Notes under the pieces: generated by a model
The model's database searches: none
What the model saw: only the letters and a program-made list of their open reading frames with translations
What the model was told of the DNA's origin: nothing
Origin: an uncultured Aquimarina sp.
GTDB taxonomy: Bacteria; Bacteroidota; Bacteroidia; Flavobacteriales; Flavobacteriaceae
Reading direction: 5' to 3'
Assembly: GCA_947496555.1 (NCBI GenBank)
Contig: CANMDH010000002.1
Coordinates: forward strand, 124,001-188,000
DNA: 64,000 nucleotides
Made by a program: the position numbers and the translations under genes
Shown here: in pieces, positions 10,996-19,079 of the stretch
Layout of the letters: the number at the start of each line of letters is the position of its first letter
Position numbering within the stretch: the first letter of the stretch is position 1

Positions 10996-12247
10996 GCGAA
11001 TAAGAGAAAAGCTTTCGATCCTGGCAGACGCAGCAAAGTATGATGTTTCTTGTGCCAGTAGCGGCGGTAAACGAGCCAACCAAAACAAGGGTCTTGGTAA
11101 CAACACTGGTATGGGTATTTGCCATAGTTACACCGAGGATGGTCGTTGTGTTTCCTTATTAAAAATTCTTATGACCAACCATTGTATTTATGATTGTGCC
11201 TATTGCGTAACCAGAAAAAGCAATGATATTAAACGTGCCGCTTTCAAAATTCAAGAGGTTGTAGATCTTACTATTAATTTTTACAGAAGAAATTATATCG
11301 AAGGGTTATTCTTAAGTTCAGGCATCTTTAAAAATCCAGATTATACTATGGAACGCCTTGTAAGAGTAGCCAAAAAACTGCGGTTAGAAGAAAATTTCAA
11401 TGGATATATCCATCTTAAATCAATCCCGGGAACTAGTGATGAACTAATGTATGAAGCAGGCTTATATGCCGATCGTTTAAGTGTAAATATTGAAATCCCA
11501 ACCATTTCGGGATTAAAACTTCTAGCTCCCGACAAAAAACATGAAGATTTTATAAAACCAATGGAAAAGGTTAAAAATGAAATCATTCAGTACAAAACAG
11601 AACGAAAAATAATAAAAAGCACACCAAGATATGCTCCTGCGGGTCAAAGTACTCAAATGATCATTGGTGCCACGGGCGAAAGTGACCGCGATATTATGTA
11701 TTCGGCTACCTATTATTACAAAAAATTTAATATGAGGCGCGTATATTACTCAGGATATGTTCCCGTACTGCAGGATGAACGCCTTCCTTCCTTGGGAACA
11801 CAGGTTCCGATGCTAAGAGAAAACAGGCTGTATCAAACTGATTGGCTACTACGTTTCTATGGCTTTTCTATTAACGAAATACTTAACGACTCTCACAAAA
11901 ATCTTGACTTAGATATTGACCCAAAATTAAGTTGGGTGCTACGTAATTTACAGCTGTTTCCTGTCGATATTAATAGGGCAGAAAAAAGAATGTTGGCTCG
12001 TATCCCCGGAATCGGAATGCAATCCGTCTATAAAATTCTACAGGCTAGAAAATTTAGAAATCTTGATTGGTCGCACCTTAAAGCCATTGGAATTTCTATG
12101 AACAGAGCTCAATATTTTATAACCTGCAATTCTAAAGATTTTTATAAAAAAGAGCTTTCTCCTATAACTTTAAAAAGTAAAATAATGAAGAGCTCTAATA
12201 GCAAATACAAAAAGTATTTCGATAATCAATTAAGCTTATTCTCTTAA
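10985..12247 (+). CDS. Putative DNA modification/repair radical-SAM protein (TIGR03916-type)
   Basis: 420 residues from the ATG at 10985, the start that aligns with the family N-terminus (MSFERIREKLSILADAAKYD). The [4Fe-4S]-binding cysteines are Cys67, Cys71 and Cys74 in HCIYDCAYCVTRKSND (Cx3Cx2C), so it should cleave S-adenosylmethionine reductively. Near the C-terminus a helix-hairpin-helix (ARIPGIGMQSVYKILQARKF, about 338-357) suggests DNA binding. The family is known by its constant pairing with a TIGR03915-type gene, found here 11 bp downstream. The reaction is not established; spore-photoproduct-lyase-like direct reversal is one guess. Position behind the S24 repressor operators supports a role in damage response. 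Confidence 0.85.
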   Translation: MSFERIREKLSILADAAKYDVSCASSGGKRANQNKGLGNNTGMGICHSYTEDGRCVSLLKILMTNHCIYDCAYCVTRKSNDIKRAAFKIQEVVDLTINFYRRNYIEGLFLSSGIFKNPDYTMERLVRVAKKLRLEENFNGYIHLKSIPGTSDELMYEAGLYADRLSVNIEIPTISGLKLLAPDKKHEDFIKPMEKVKNEIIQYKTERKIIKSTPRYAPAGQSTQMIIGATGESDRDIMYSATYYYKKFNMRRVYYSGYVPVLQDERLPSLGTQVPMLRENRLYQTDWLLRFYGFSINEILNDSHKNLDLDIDPKLSWVLRNLQLFPVDINRAEKRMLARIPGIGMQSVYKILQARKFRNLDWSHLKAIGISMNRAQYFITCNSKDFYKKELSPITLKSKIMKSSNSKYKKYFDNQLSLFS

Positions 12248-12258
12248 AATCTATTTTT

Positions 12259-13032
12259 ATGAATCCTCAAACAATACTTCTATACGACGGTACCTTTGAC
12301 GGATTTTTATGCTGTGTTTTTATGGCTTATGAACAAAAAATATCAGATCCCATAATTAGAAAAGAGTCCCAAACCAACAATCAGCTTTTTACGGTTACCG
12401 AACAAGTCATAACCCAAAAAGATAAGGCCCAAAGGGTTTGGGCTGGATTTAAGAAAAAAACTAGTCTAAACGAACAAAGGGATTTTTTCAAAGCTTTTCT
12501 TAGTGAAATTAAAGGAGTTGAGAATACATTATTAAGCTACATGAGAAGTGCTTTTGCAAAAGAAGTCAATAAGAATATTGATTTCAGCAATAAAGATATT
12601 CTAAAAATAAGTCAAGTTGCTCGTATGGTAGGTCGGGAAAAACATAGGATGGAAGCTTTTGTACGTTTTCAGCTTACCAAAGATGGGTTGTATGTAGCTA
12701 CCGTATCACCCGACTTTAATGTATTACCATTAATCATACATCATTTTGAAGATCGTTATGCAGATCAAAAATGGTTAATCTTTGATACTACACGAAAATA
12801 TGGTATTTATTATGACTTAAATTTTGTTGAAATTATAACTTTTGAAGACTTAACAGGAATTAGCACCAAGATTCTTAAGGATAATTATAGTGATCAGGAA
12901 ATTGATTTTCAAAAATTATGGAACACATATTATAAAAATGTAAATATTAAGTCCCGAAAAAACACAAAACTGCACCTTCAACATCTTCCGAAACGCTATT
13001 GGAAATATCTCATAGAGAAAAATACACTATAA
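12259..13032 (+). CDS. TIGR03915 family putative DNA repair/metabolism protein
   Basis: 257 residues, MNPQTILLYDGTFDGFLCCVF at the N-terminus, KISQVARMVGREKHRMEAFVRF in the middle, and ADQKWLIFDTTRKYGIYYDL toward the end. These are the hallmarks of the family that always accompanies the radical-SAM protein just upstream. The start is 11 bp after the stop of that gene, giving an operon of three. No catalytic motif is known for the family. Some members are fused to uracil-DNA glycosylase domains, which supports a DNA repair context, but this copy has no such fusion. Confidence 0.8.
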   Translation: MNPQTILLYDGTFDGFLCCVFMAYEQKISDPIIRKESQTNNQLFTVTEQVITQKDKAQRVWAGFKKKTSLNEQRDFFKAFLSEIKGVENTLLSYMRSAFAKEVNKNIDFSNKDILKISQVARMVGREKHRMEAFVRFQLTKDGLYVATVSPDFNVLPLIIHHFEDRYADQKWLIFDTTRKYGIYYDLNFVEIITFEDLTGISTKILKDNYSDQEIDFQKLWNTYYKNVNIKSRKNTKLHLQHLPKRYWKYLIEKNTL

Positions 13033-13182
13033 TTCATTGTTGTAATGGTAATCAACAGTTAATCGTTAAAACAAGTCCTTTCAGCCTAAAAGTGTGGATT
13101 TTTTACCCACTATTATTTTTTAATACACGAAATAAAACATTATGTTTGACGTTAAGTAACCAATTAACTATATCTATTTATT

Positions 13183-13533
13183 ATGAAAAAAGTATTTTTA
13201 GGAGCTTTGGCTCTAACGTTTGCTCTATCAGTAACATCATGTAGAGAAACTGCTAAGGAGGCTGAAGAAGCTGCAAAAGATGCTGCTACTGAAGCAGTAG
13301 ATGCCGCAAAAGAAACTGCGGAAGCTGCAAAAGGTGCCGCTGGTGAAGCTGCAGAAGCTGCAAAAGACGCTGCTGGTGAAGCAGTAGACGCTGCAAAAGA
13401 TGCTGCCGGTGAAGCAGTAGACGCTGCAAAAGACGCCGCTAAAGAAGGTGTAGATGCTGCAAAAGAAACTGCAAAAGAAGGAGTTGAAAAAGCTGCAGAT
13501 GCTGCAACTGACGCCCTTAAAAAGAAGCAGTAA
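13183..13533 (+). CDS. Ala/Lys/Glu-rich 11-mer repeat lipoprotein
   Basis: 116 residues. A lipoprotein signal peptide ends in the lipobox VTSC with Cys20. Everything after it is an amphipathic helical repeat built from 11-residue units such as EAVDAAKDAAG. These resemble LEA group 3 and apolipoprotein-like helices, and the DNA shows matching 33-bp tandem units around 13374-13440. Composition is almost only A, K, E, D, G and V. It should be anchored in a membrane by its acyl cysteine and lie as a long surface-active helix in the periplasm. Function is unknown; envelope stress or desiccation protection would be a guess. A strong shared terminator follows. Confidence 0.7.
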   Translation: MKKVFLGALALTFALSVTSCRETAKEAEEAAKDAATEAVDAAKETAEAAKGAAGEAAEAAKDAAGEAVDAAKDAAGEAVDAAKDAAKEGVDAAKETAKEGVEKAADAATDALKKKQ

Positions 13534-13554
13534 CAAATGCTGAATTAAAGTAAG

Positions 13555-13586
13555 AAAAGCCATCCTGAATTATCAGGATGGCTTTT
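13555..13586. terminator. Bidirectional terminator between the lipoprotein and nitroreductase genes
   Basis: A perfect 14-bp stem (13555-13568 with 13573-13586) with loop ATTA. The stem starts with AAAA and ends with TTTT, so it can serve both convergent genes. Confidence 0.85.
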
Positions 13587-13591
13587 ATATT

Positions 13592-14167
13592 TTATTCTAC
13601 CCATTCAATTTTATCTTCAATCGGGGTGCGTTTTGAGGTCATATCATCTTCTGGATCATAATTACCTACATAAAAAAAACCTAAACACCGCTCTCCTTCT
13701 TCAAAATCAAAAAAATCCCCCATATACTCTATTAATTTAGGACTGCTCCAATAACATCCCACTCCATAAGCCGAACAGGTAAGCCACATATTTTGAACTG
13801 CCATTGCGGTAGAAGCGATTTCTTCCCACTCTGGAATTCGCTCTTTTGAATCTCGTTGCATACATATCACTAGGACTGCACTGGCGGACATGCAATTATT
13901 ACGAATTTTTTTATGTTTAAAAGGAGAAAAATCTTCATCCGAGGTAATATCAGTATAGGTGTCTGATAAAAATGTACCTAACCTATCTTTTGCTTCTCCT
14001 TGTACTATTTTAAAACGCCATGGTTGAGTTAATCGATGTGTTGGTGCCCAATTCGCATTTTCCAGTAACATTCGAATAAAATCATTAGCAACAGGTGTAT
14101 CATTATATTGAGGAGGAAAAACCGATCTTCGGTTTTTGATAACTTCGTGTATATCTTTATAAATCAT
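13592..14167 (-). CDS. Nitroreductase-family FMN flavoprotein (YdjA-like)
   Basis: 191 residues of the short nitroreductase class. The FMN-binding motif IHEVIKNRRSVFPPQYNDTP is at the N-terminus, followed by NANWAPTHRLTQPWRFKIV, AMAVQNMWLTCSAYGVGCYW (dimer helix) and the C-terminal GERCLGFFYVGNYD. The length and the APTHRLTQPWRF motif fit the YdjA subgroup, a compact homodimeric NAD(P)H-dependent reductase. The natural substrate is not known. It is transcribed alone, convergent with the lipoprotein gene and divergent from the methyltransferase gene. Confidence 0.9.
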   Translation of the reverse strand: MIYKDIHEVIKNRRSVFPPQYNDTPVANDFIRMLLENANWAPTHRLTQPWRFKIVQGEAKDRLGTFLSDTYTDITSDEDFSPFKHKKIRNNCMSASAVLVICMQRDSKERIPEWEEIASTAMAVQNMWLTCSAYGVGCYWSSPKLIEYMGDFFDFEEGERCLGFFYVGNYDPEDDMTSKRTPIEDKIEWVE

Positions 14168-14238
14168 ATAATTTCTTTTTTTGTAAAGTTATTACTATTC
14201 TTAGGACTAAAATCTTATGTTATCATTAATTTAATAGT

Positions 14239-14946
14239 ATGGTAAATTTGCAAAACCGTTTACATACTTCAGAACAACTTGATAATCTATCATTATCGGG
14301 CACCTCGCTTAAACATACATTACAAAGTCTAAAATTGATCAATTCAATTTTTGGTAATCATAGACAATTAAGTAAAGCTATTTTGGCATACTGCACTAAA
14401 AGTAAAAGTAAAAAAGAATTTCATATTGTTGATATAGGTTGCGGTGGTGGAGATTGTATCAATTACTTATCAAAAAAGTTACATAAAAAAGACTTCAACC
14501 TATTTTTTACAGGAATAGATGGGAATCCTAGTAGTATTGATTACGCCTCAAAAAACAATCCAAACCCTTCTCATGTTAATTATAGCGTTGCCAATATTTT
14601 GGATCCCAATTTTATAGTGCCAGATTGTGATCTTCTGATAAGCAGTCATTTTATGTACCATTTTAAGGATGAAGAGCTTCTGAATTTTCTACAAAAAATT
14701 CAATCCGGAAATGTTAAACATGTTATCTTTAGCGAGCTCTATAGAAATATGGTAGCTTACTATCTGTTTAAATTTATTAGACACCTACTTCCAATTTCTC
14801 GTATTGCAAAAAAAGATGGTTTGATTGCTATAAAACGCGCATTTTCTGCATTTGAATTAAAAAAAATAATAGAGGGGTTTGGTATTGAAAAACTTAAAAT
14901 ACGAAAAAAGCCTTTTTTCCGAATGATCATAAAAATAGATTTATAA
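14239..14946 (+). CDS. Class I SAM-dependent methyltransferase
   Basis: 235 residues. Motif I of the Rossmann methyltransferase is VDIGCGGGDCINYLS (about 73-87), followed by LFFTGIDGNPSSIDYA (motif II acidic residue) and DCDLLISSHFMYHF (motif IV). The C-terminal part (RHLLPISRIAKKDGLIAIKRAFSAFELKKII) resembles methyltransferases that sit in Bacteroidota polyketide or pigment loci, but no such biosynthetic gene is nearby. The substrate is unknown. A membrane-protein gene starts 3 bp after the stop and is probably co-transcribed. Confidence 0.8.
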   Translation: MVNLQNRLHTSEQLDNLSLSGTSLKHTLQSLKLINSIFGNHRQLSKAILAYCTKSKSKKEFHIVDIGCGGGDCINYLSKKLHKKDFNLFFTGIDGNPSSIDYASKNNPNPSHVNYSVANILDPNFIVPDCDLLISSHFMYHFKDEELLNFLQKIQSGNVKHVIFSELYRNMVAYYLFKFIRHLLPISRIAKKDGLIAIKRAFSAFELKKIIEGFGIEKLKIRKKPFFRMIIKIDL

Positions 14947-14949
14947 ACA

Positions 14950-15387
14950 ATGAAAGAACTGATAATTAAGCACTTAAATACGCTAAAAAAAACTCCTAAA
15001 ACATTACTTCTTACGTATATAATCATCTATTTTGCCTGGGGAATGGGCATGAATCGTTTTGGAGCAGAAATGGAAATTGCTAGATTTACCTATTGGTGGC
15101 AAGTTATTACTTGTTACATTTTCTATATGGTTCCTATTTCTATACTATTAAGAGAATATAGGTTCTTTGAACAATATGCTTATGGCTTGGTAGCCATGGG
15201 GATCTTAGAATTTCTAGGATATTGGCTTCAGACATCGTATGCATACCCTGATAATTCTCTAGACAAGATATTTAACCCGCAAAATTTCAGTTTAGGTATG
15301 GCCCTATTTTTTGCGTTGTATTTCCCTGCTGGTAATTGGTTGGTAAGCAAAGTTCACACTATTATTTTTCTGCAGAAAAACGAATAA
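14950..15387 (+). CDS. Small integral membrane protein, function unknown
   Basis: 145 residues with four hydrophobic segments at about 19-34, 48-65, 75-92 and 113-130. There is no recognised motif; the polar loops contain YRFFEQYAYG and SYAYPDNSLDKIF. It starts 3 bp after the methyltransferase stop, implying a two-gene operon, so it may present or transport the methylated product. It converges with the pentapeptide-repeat gene with only 2 bp between stops. Confidence 0.6.
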   Translation: MKELIIKHLNTLKKTPKTLLLTYIIIYFAWGMGMNRFGAEMEIARFTYWWQVITCYIFYMVPISILLREYRFFEQYAYGLVAMGILEFLGYWLQTSYAYPDNSLDKIFNPQNFSLGMALFFALYFPAGNWLVSKVHTIIFLQKNE

Positions 15388-15389
15388 AA

Positions 15390-16511
15390 TTATTTCTTTG
15401 AGACCAAAATAAATTGTTGTTTTCCTTGTTTCTTAATTTTGTATCGATCTTCTATTTCACCAGCTCCTTTTATTCCGAGGGAATCTATGTAATCGATCCA
15501 GTCTTGTCGATCTACTATGGCATTATCTAAAATAACATTGGTGAGATTTGTTCCTTCTAACTTGGTTCCCCATAGTGTAGCTTCTGATAGATCAGCATCA
15601 CTTAAGTCTGCACCATACAGATTGGCATTGGTAAGATCGGCACTTAACAACTCTGCTCTATGTAAGTTTGCATTATTGAGTCTTGCCCGCTTAAGAATAG
15701 CATCAGACAGGTTTATTTTACTCATTTGTGCCTCTTTAAGTTCTGCTCTTTCTAGATTAGCAGCTGGCATTTGAGCTGAGGTAAGGTCTGAATAATCCAA
15801 CCTTGCATATTTTAGATTGACCCCTCTTCCTAAATTCACTTTTCTAAGATCGGTATAGGCAAAATCGGCTGAGTTCAAAATATCACGAGAAGATTCTGGA
15901 CCCAAATCGCTTTGTAAAAGGCTAAATAACAATTGTCCTCGCTCTGGGCTAATTGGAGTTTTAATCAACTCTCCTTCTTCCATAAACCTATAGGGTTTCA
16001 TAGCCATACAAAGACTAATAATTCTTGCTTCCAGGGTTTTACTAATGTTACGACCTCCAGATCCCTTATACTTTAGTTCCTCATTAAAATCAGAAAGCAC
16101 ATCACTCATCACAAAGACCAGGGATGATCTTCGATCCGCTTCGACCAGACGATTTTGATTTTCAATAAATCTATTTTGACTCATTAACAAGTTTGTCTGA
16201 AAAACTAATACCGCTGCAGGAATTACTGCAATCATAAAAGCAAACAGTCCTATTCTTGTAATTCGCCAGATCACACTTGAAGAAACATCAGAAACGGTGT
16301 CTACAGAAACGGTTTTGTATTCTTTATACTCAGTGATAGCATTGCTAATACTCTTCTTAAGACGGGTACCAAAAATAGGAACACTGGATTTTTTTACTAA
16401 CCACCATCTAAAGCGTTTTTTTCTTCGTTTACCGGTATTGATCTTATCCAGTTTATCCTGAAGTAATTTGTTTTCCCTTTTTAATCTTTCGATATAGTCT
16501 TTGTCGTCCAC
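15390..16511 (-). CDS. Membrane-anchored pentapeptide-repeat protein
   Basis: 373 residues. An N-terminal coiled coil (about 5-25, YIERLKRENKLLQDKLDKI) and a basic stretch are followed by one membrane helix at about 86-107 and a ~100-residue linker. A run of about 24 pentapeptide repeats of A(D/N)LxX type then covers residues 214-333 (NADFAYTDLRKVNL-like, then ADLTNANLYGADLSDADLSE). Pentapeptide repeats fold as a right-handed quadrilateral beta-helix, usually a protein-binding or DNA-mimic surface. With one N-terminal helix the repeat domain probably lies on one face of the inner membrane as a scaffold. No partner is evident from the neighbours. Confidence 0.8.
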   Translation of the reverse strand: MDDKDYIERLKRENKLLQDKLDKINTGKRRKKRFRWWLVKKSSVPIFGTRLKKSISNAITEYKEYKTVSVDTVSDVSSSVIWRITRIGLFAFMIAVIPAAVLVFQTNLLMSQNRFIENQNRLVEADRRSSLVFVMSDVLSDFNEELKYKGSGGRNISKTLEARIISLCMAMKPYRFMEEGELIKTPISPERGQLLFSLLQSDLGPESSRDILNSADFAYTDLRKVNLGRGVNLKYARLDYSDLTSAQMPAANLERAELKEAQMSKINLSDAILKRARLNNANLHRAELLSADLTNANLYGADLSDADLSEATLWGTKLEGTNLTNVILDNAIVDRQDWIDYIDSLGIKGAGEIEDRYKIKKQGKQQFILVSKK

Positions 16512-16568
16512 TGTGATTTAAGATTTGGATATTAAAACGCTTAAGATATAAAAATTATTACCTAAAAA

Positions 16569-16606
16569 AAGAAAGCCTCTTTTACTGTTCATAAAAAAGG
16601 CTTTCT
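16569..16606 (-). terminator. Terminator for the small 16644-16865 gene
   Basis: Stem 16570-16577 with 16599-16606 (8 bp plus further A-T pairs). On the minus strand it runs into a seven-T tract (complement of 16563-16569). Plus-strand use is unlikely because no T run follows 16606. Confidence 0.6.
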
Positions 16607-16643
16607 CAAATCAACATAAAAAAACAACCAACCAATGGTATTT

Positions 16644-16865
16644 TTATTCTAAATACTTCGAGATATCTTCGACAATGTCTTCTGTAATGGAAAATTCTTT
16701 ATGCTCATCAATAAGATTTATCGTTCGGATTAAAGTATGTACATAACCCGACACATATGCTCTTTTATTGGCATCGCTTACATATTCTTTGCCTTCGATC
16801 ACAATAAAAGTGATCAAATTTCGAATGATCAATCGTACATCTGAAATATCTAAATTATCTTTCAT
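16644..16865 (-). CDS. Small acidic hypothetical protein
   Basis: 73 residues, MKDNLDISDVRLIIRNLITFIVIEGKEYVSD at the N-terminus and ITEDIVEDISKYLE at the end. It looks helical and soluble, without signal peptide or membrane segment. I do not recognise the family. A dedicated terminator downstream and an ATG in good context support a real gene. It lies between the pentapeptide-repeat gene and the sugar transporter without close spacing to either. Confidence 0.5.
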   Translation of the reverse strand: MKDNLDISDVRLIIRNLITFIVIEGKEYVSDANKRAYVSGYVHTLIRTINLIDEHKEFSITEDIVEDISKYLE

Positions 16866-17007
16866 TACTTATTCATAGACTGTTATATCTGGAAACATGT
16901 AATGAAGTTAGAAATCTGATCTTCAGAAAAATAAAAATGAAGTGAATTAAAAGATCAATATCCGACCAAAAACATTTTTAGTCGTTTTCTTGTCTTAACT
17001 GCGTTTT

Positions 17008-18390
17008 CTATCTTAGGGTTAGCCTCTTTTTACTTCCAAAAAACCCATAGTATAAAATATAAATATAACAAACCATAGGCACTATAAACGAAATCTGTAT
17101 TCCAAACGCGTCTGCTACAAATCCTTGTAGTACAGGAATCAATGCACCTCCCAAAATAGCCATAACCAGTAAGGATGATCCCTGACTAGTATATTTTCCT
17201 AATCCTGCGATGGCCAAGGTAAAGATATTGGGCCACATAATAGAATTAAACAGTCCAATACTTATTACCAACCACATAGCAGTATATCCTGTAGAAAATA
17301 TGGTACCTATTAATAACATAATACAGATAAGTGAAAATATACCTAATGTTCTTCCTGCAAACGCTTTCCCCAATAAAAAGGCAAAGAAATTGAGGACCAT
17401 TAAAGCCAGATATGGTAAAGTAGTAGAGAATGAAAGTCCTGAAATGGCAAAAATAAGCCCATAAGAACCTAACGATAGTAAAATCATGAGCAGGTATTTT
17501 TTGGTCGGCACCAAATTGCTTAACGAAATCGCTCCCGAAAACCTTCCGATCATGGCTCCCCCCCAATAGTATGCAAGGTAATTTTTTGCTATTCCTTCTT
17601 CAAGGCCTGCTATTTCCTCTAATCCTAAAAAATTGATAAGAAAACTACCTATTGCAACTTCTCCCCCAACATACATAAATATAGCAAGAATTCCCAAATA
17701 GAGGTTTGGATACTTCAGAGCTCCTGCATTTTTTTCGATCGTATCTTCATTGGTAAATGAAGGTAATTTTACTTTCAAGATAAGGAATGCCACTACTATA
17801 AACATCATCGCAAAAATCAAGTATGGAATCTTTACGGCATCTGCACCGCTTGTATCATCAAAGAAAAATTCAAAAACAAGATATCCACCAAGAACGGGAG
17901 CAATAGTCGTACCCAGTGAATTAAACGCCTGTGCCAGATTAAGGCGTGAAGAAGCCGAAGATTCGTCGCCTAAAATTGACACATACGGATTTGCCGCTAT
18001 TTGCAACATCGTGAACCCCAGGCCAAGGATGAAGAGCGCCGACAAAAAGAATCCATACGAAACAAATTGTGCCGCCGGGTAAAACAATACACAGCCTAAA
18101 GCCGAAATACAGAGCCCTATTATAATTCCATTTTTATAACCTATCCTGTTGATAGGATCTCCTATTCTGATTGAGAACAAAAAATATATAAGTGAGCCTA
18201 TAAAATATGCACCAAAAAAGGCAAATTGCACCAACATAGCCTGCCAATACTTCAAGTCAAACACTCCTTTTAAGTACGGAATTAATATATCATTCATACA
18301 AGTAAGAAACCCCCACATAAAGAAAAGTGATGTAAGGGTAAGTAATGGCATTCTATAACTGCTCTGATTCATAGTAAGATTATTATCCAT
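17008..18390 (-). CDS. Sugar MFS transporter, FucP/GluP-like
   Basis: 460 residues with 12 membrane helices. The N-terminal signature LTSLFFMWGFLTCMNDILIPYLKGVFDL is that of the fucose/glucose-galactose permease branch of MFS, followed by GLGFTMLQIAANPYVSILGD and SRLNLAQAFNSLGTTIAPVLGG. It should import a hexose or deoxyhexose by proton symport through the inner membrane. The specific sugar cannot be told. A small LuxR-type HTH gene lies 81 bp upstream on the same strand. Confidence 0.88.
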   Translation of the reverse strand: MDNNLTMNQSSYRMPLLTLTSLFFMWGFLTCMNDILIPYLKGVFDLKYWQAMLVQFAFFGAYFIGSLIYFLFSIRIGDPINRIGYKNGIIIGLCISALGCVLFYPAAQFVSYGFFLSALFILGLGFTMLQIAANPYVSILGDESSASSRLNLAQAFNSLGTTIAPVLGGYLVFEFFFDDTSGADAVKIPYLIFAMMFIVVAFLILKVKLPSFTNEDTIEKNAGALKYPNLYLGILAIFMYVGGEVAIGSFLINFLGLEEIAGLEEGIAKNYLAYYWGGAMIGRFSGAISLSNLVPTKKYLLMILLSLGSYGLIFAISGLSFSTTLPYLALMVLNFFAFLLGKAFAGRTLGIFSLICIMLLIGTIFSTGYTAMWLVISIGLFNSIMWPNIFTLAIAGLGKYTSQGSSLLVMAILGGALIPVLQGFVADAFGIQISFIVPMVCYIYILYYGFFGSKKRLTLR

Positions 18391-18471
18391 TTATATATGC
18401 TAATATATAAAAACAGACAACTCATTTACAGACATCTAACCATGACTTGTAGATTTTTTGATAACTACACC

Positions 18472-18696
18472 CTAAATATGACCTTTTTTCGTTAAAACAT
18501 ACACCAGAGAAATAAGTGTTTTTGCTTTAAACCTTTTTTTAAGCCCTTTTATTCGATGTTCTACAGACCTTAGACTATGGGGCTCAATATTTTTTTCTTT
18601 AAGGTAGTTAGAAATATCAACCTGTGTTGATCCCGTTTTTAATTTATCTAGAACAAGTTTTTCGTATTCATCGAGTATTGCACCTTCTTTCTTCAT
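18472..18696 (-). CDS. Small LuxR-type helix-turn-helix protein
   Basis: 74 residues. The segment EKLVLDKLKTGSTQVDISNYLKEKN followed by SLRSVEHRIKGLKKRFKAKTLISLVYVL matches the LuxR/NarL C-terminal DNA-binding domain (scaffold helix, then recognition helix with VEHRIK). No receiver or sensor domain precedes it, so it is a stand-alone HTH. It lies between the bacteriocin-like peptide gene (upstream) and the sugar transporter (downstream), all on the minus strand, and might regulate either. A truncated response regulator is an alternative. Confidence 0.6.
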   Translation of the reverse strand: MKKEGAILDEYEKLVLDKLKTGSTQVDISNYLKEKNIEPHSLRSVEHRIKGLKKRFKAKTLISLVYVLTKKGHI

Positions 18697-18796
18697 TTCT
18701 GATATTTAATCACGGTACTAAATTCAGAAATTTATAGGCTCGGTTTTTACGGAAATCCGTAATTAAGAAGATTTTGTGATTGATGATACTTATAAA

Positions 18797-18824
18797 AAAA
18801 CAGCTACGATAACGTAGCTGTTTT
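18797..18824 (-). terminator. Terminator downstream of the bacteriocin-like peptide gene
   Basis: A perfect 12-bp stem (18797-18808 with 18813-18824) with loop ATAA. On the minus strand the arm runs into a T-rich tract (complement of 18791-18800). It closes the 18861-19079 transcript. Confidence 0.8.
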
Positions 18825-18860
18825 AAAATTGTATTACCCACATAAGCTTTTTGAAACGTG

Positions 18861-19079
18861 TTAAGCCCAAACACCTCCTCCGTTACCGTCGCCTCCACAT
18901 TGAACGGCATCGTGGATAATAGCTGCACAATTTAGGTAATTACCGTTACTTAGCCTAGCAGTGGTACCACTACACCTATATATACACGGCTGTATTAAAT
19001 TATGCCCTCCTTGTACATTTTTTTGTTCTTCTTTGTTGATTTTTTGAACCCCGTTTAGGCCTAAGATGTTTTTTAACAT
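18861..19079 (-). CDS. Bacteriocin-like peptide with double-glycine leader
   Basis: 72 residues. The leader MLKNILGLNGVQKINKEEQK ends in NVQGG (Gly24-Gly25), the double-glycine site cut and exported by C39-peptidase ABC transporters. The predicted 47-residue core begins HNLIQPCIYRC, has four cysteines (32, 36, 51, 61) and ends in a Gly-rich tail. Leaders of this form are common in small Bacteroidota peptides annotated as bacteriocin-like or ComC-like. No exporter, immunity or maturation gene is adjacent, so export would rely on machinery elsewhere. Its own terminator follows. Whether it is antimicrobial or a signal is unknown. Confidence 0.65.
   Translation of the reverse strand: MLKNILGLNGVQKINKEEQKNVQGGHNLIQPCIYRCSGTTARLSNGNYLNCAAIIHDAVQCGGDGNGGGVWA

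Noticed and set aside
13237-13563. 108-residue Phe/Cys/Ser-rich frame on the minus strand
   Set aside because: It is the antisense of the Ala/Lys/Glu repeat lipoprotein and only mirrors its repeat.
14243-14250. TAAATTTG, a full match to the flavobacterial -7 box
   Set aside because: It lies within codons 2-4 of the methyltransferase gene; a promoter here would remove the start, and AT-rich coding sequence gives such matches by chance.
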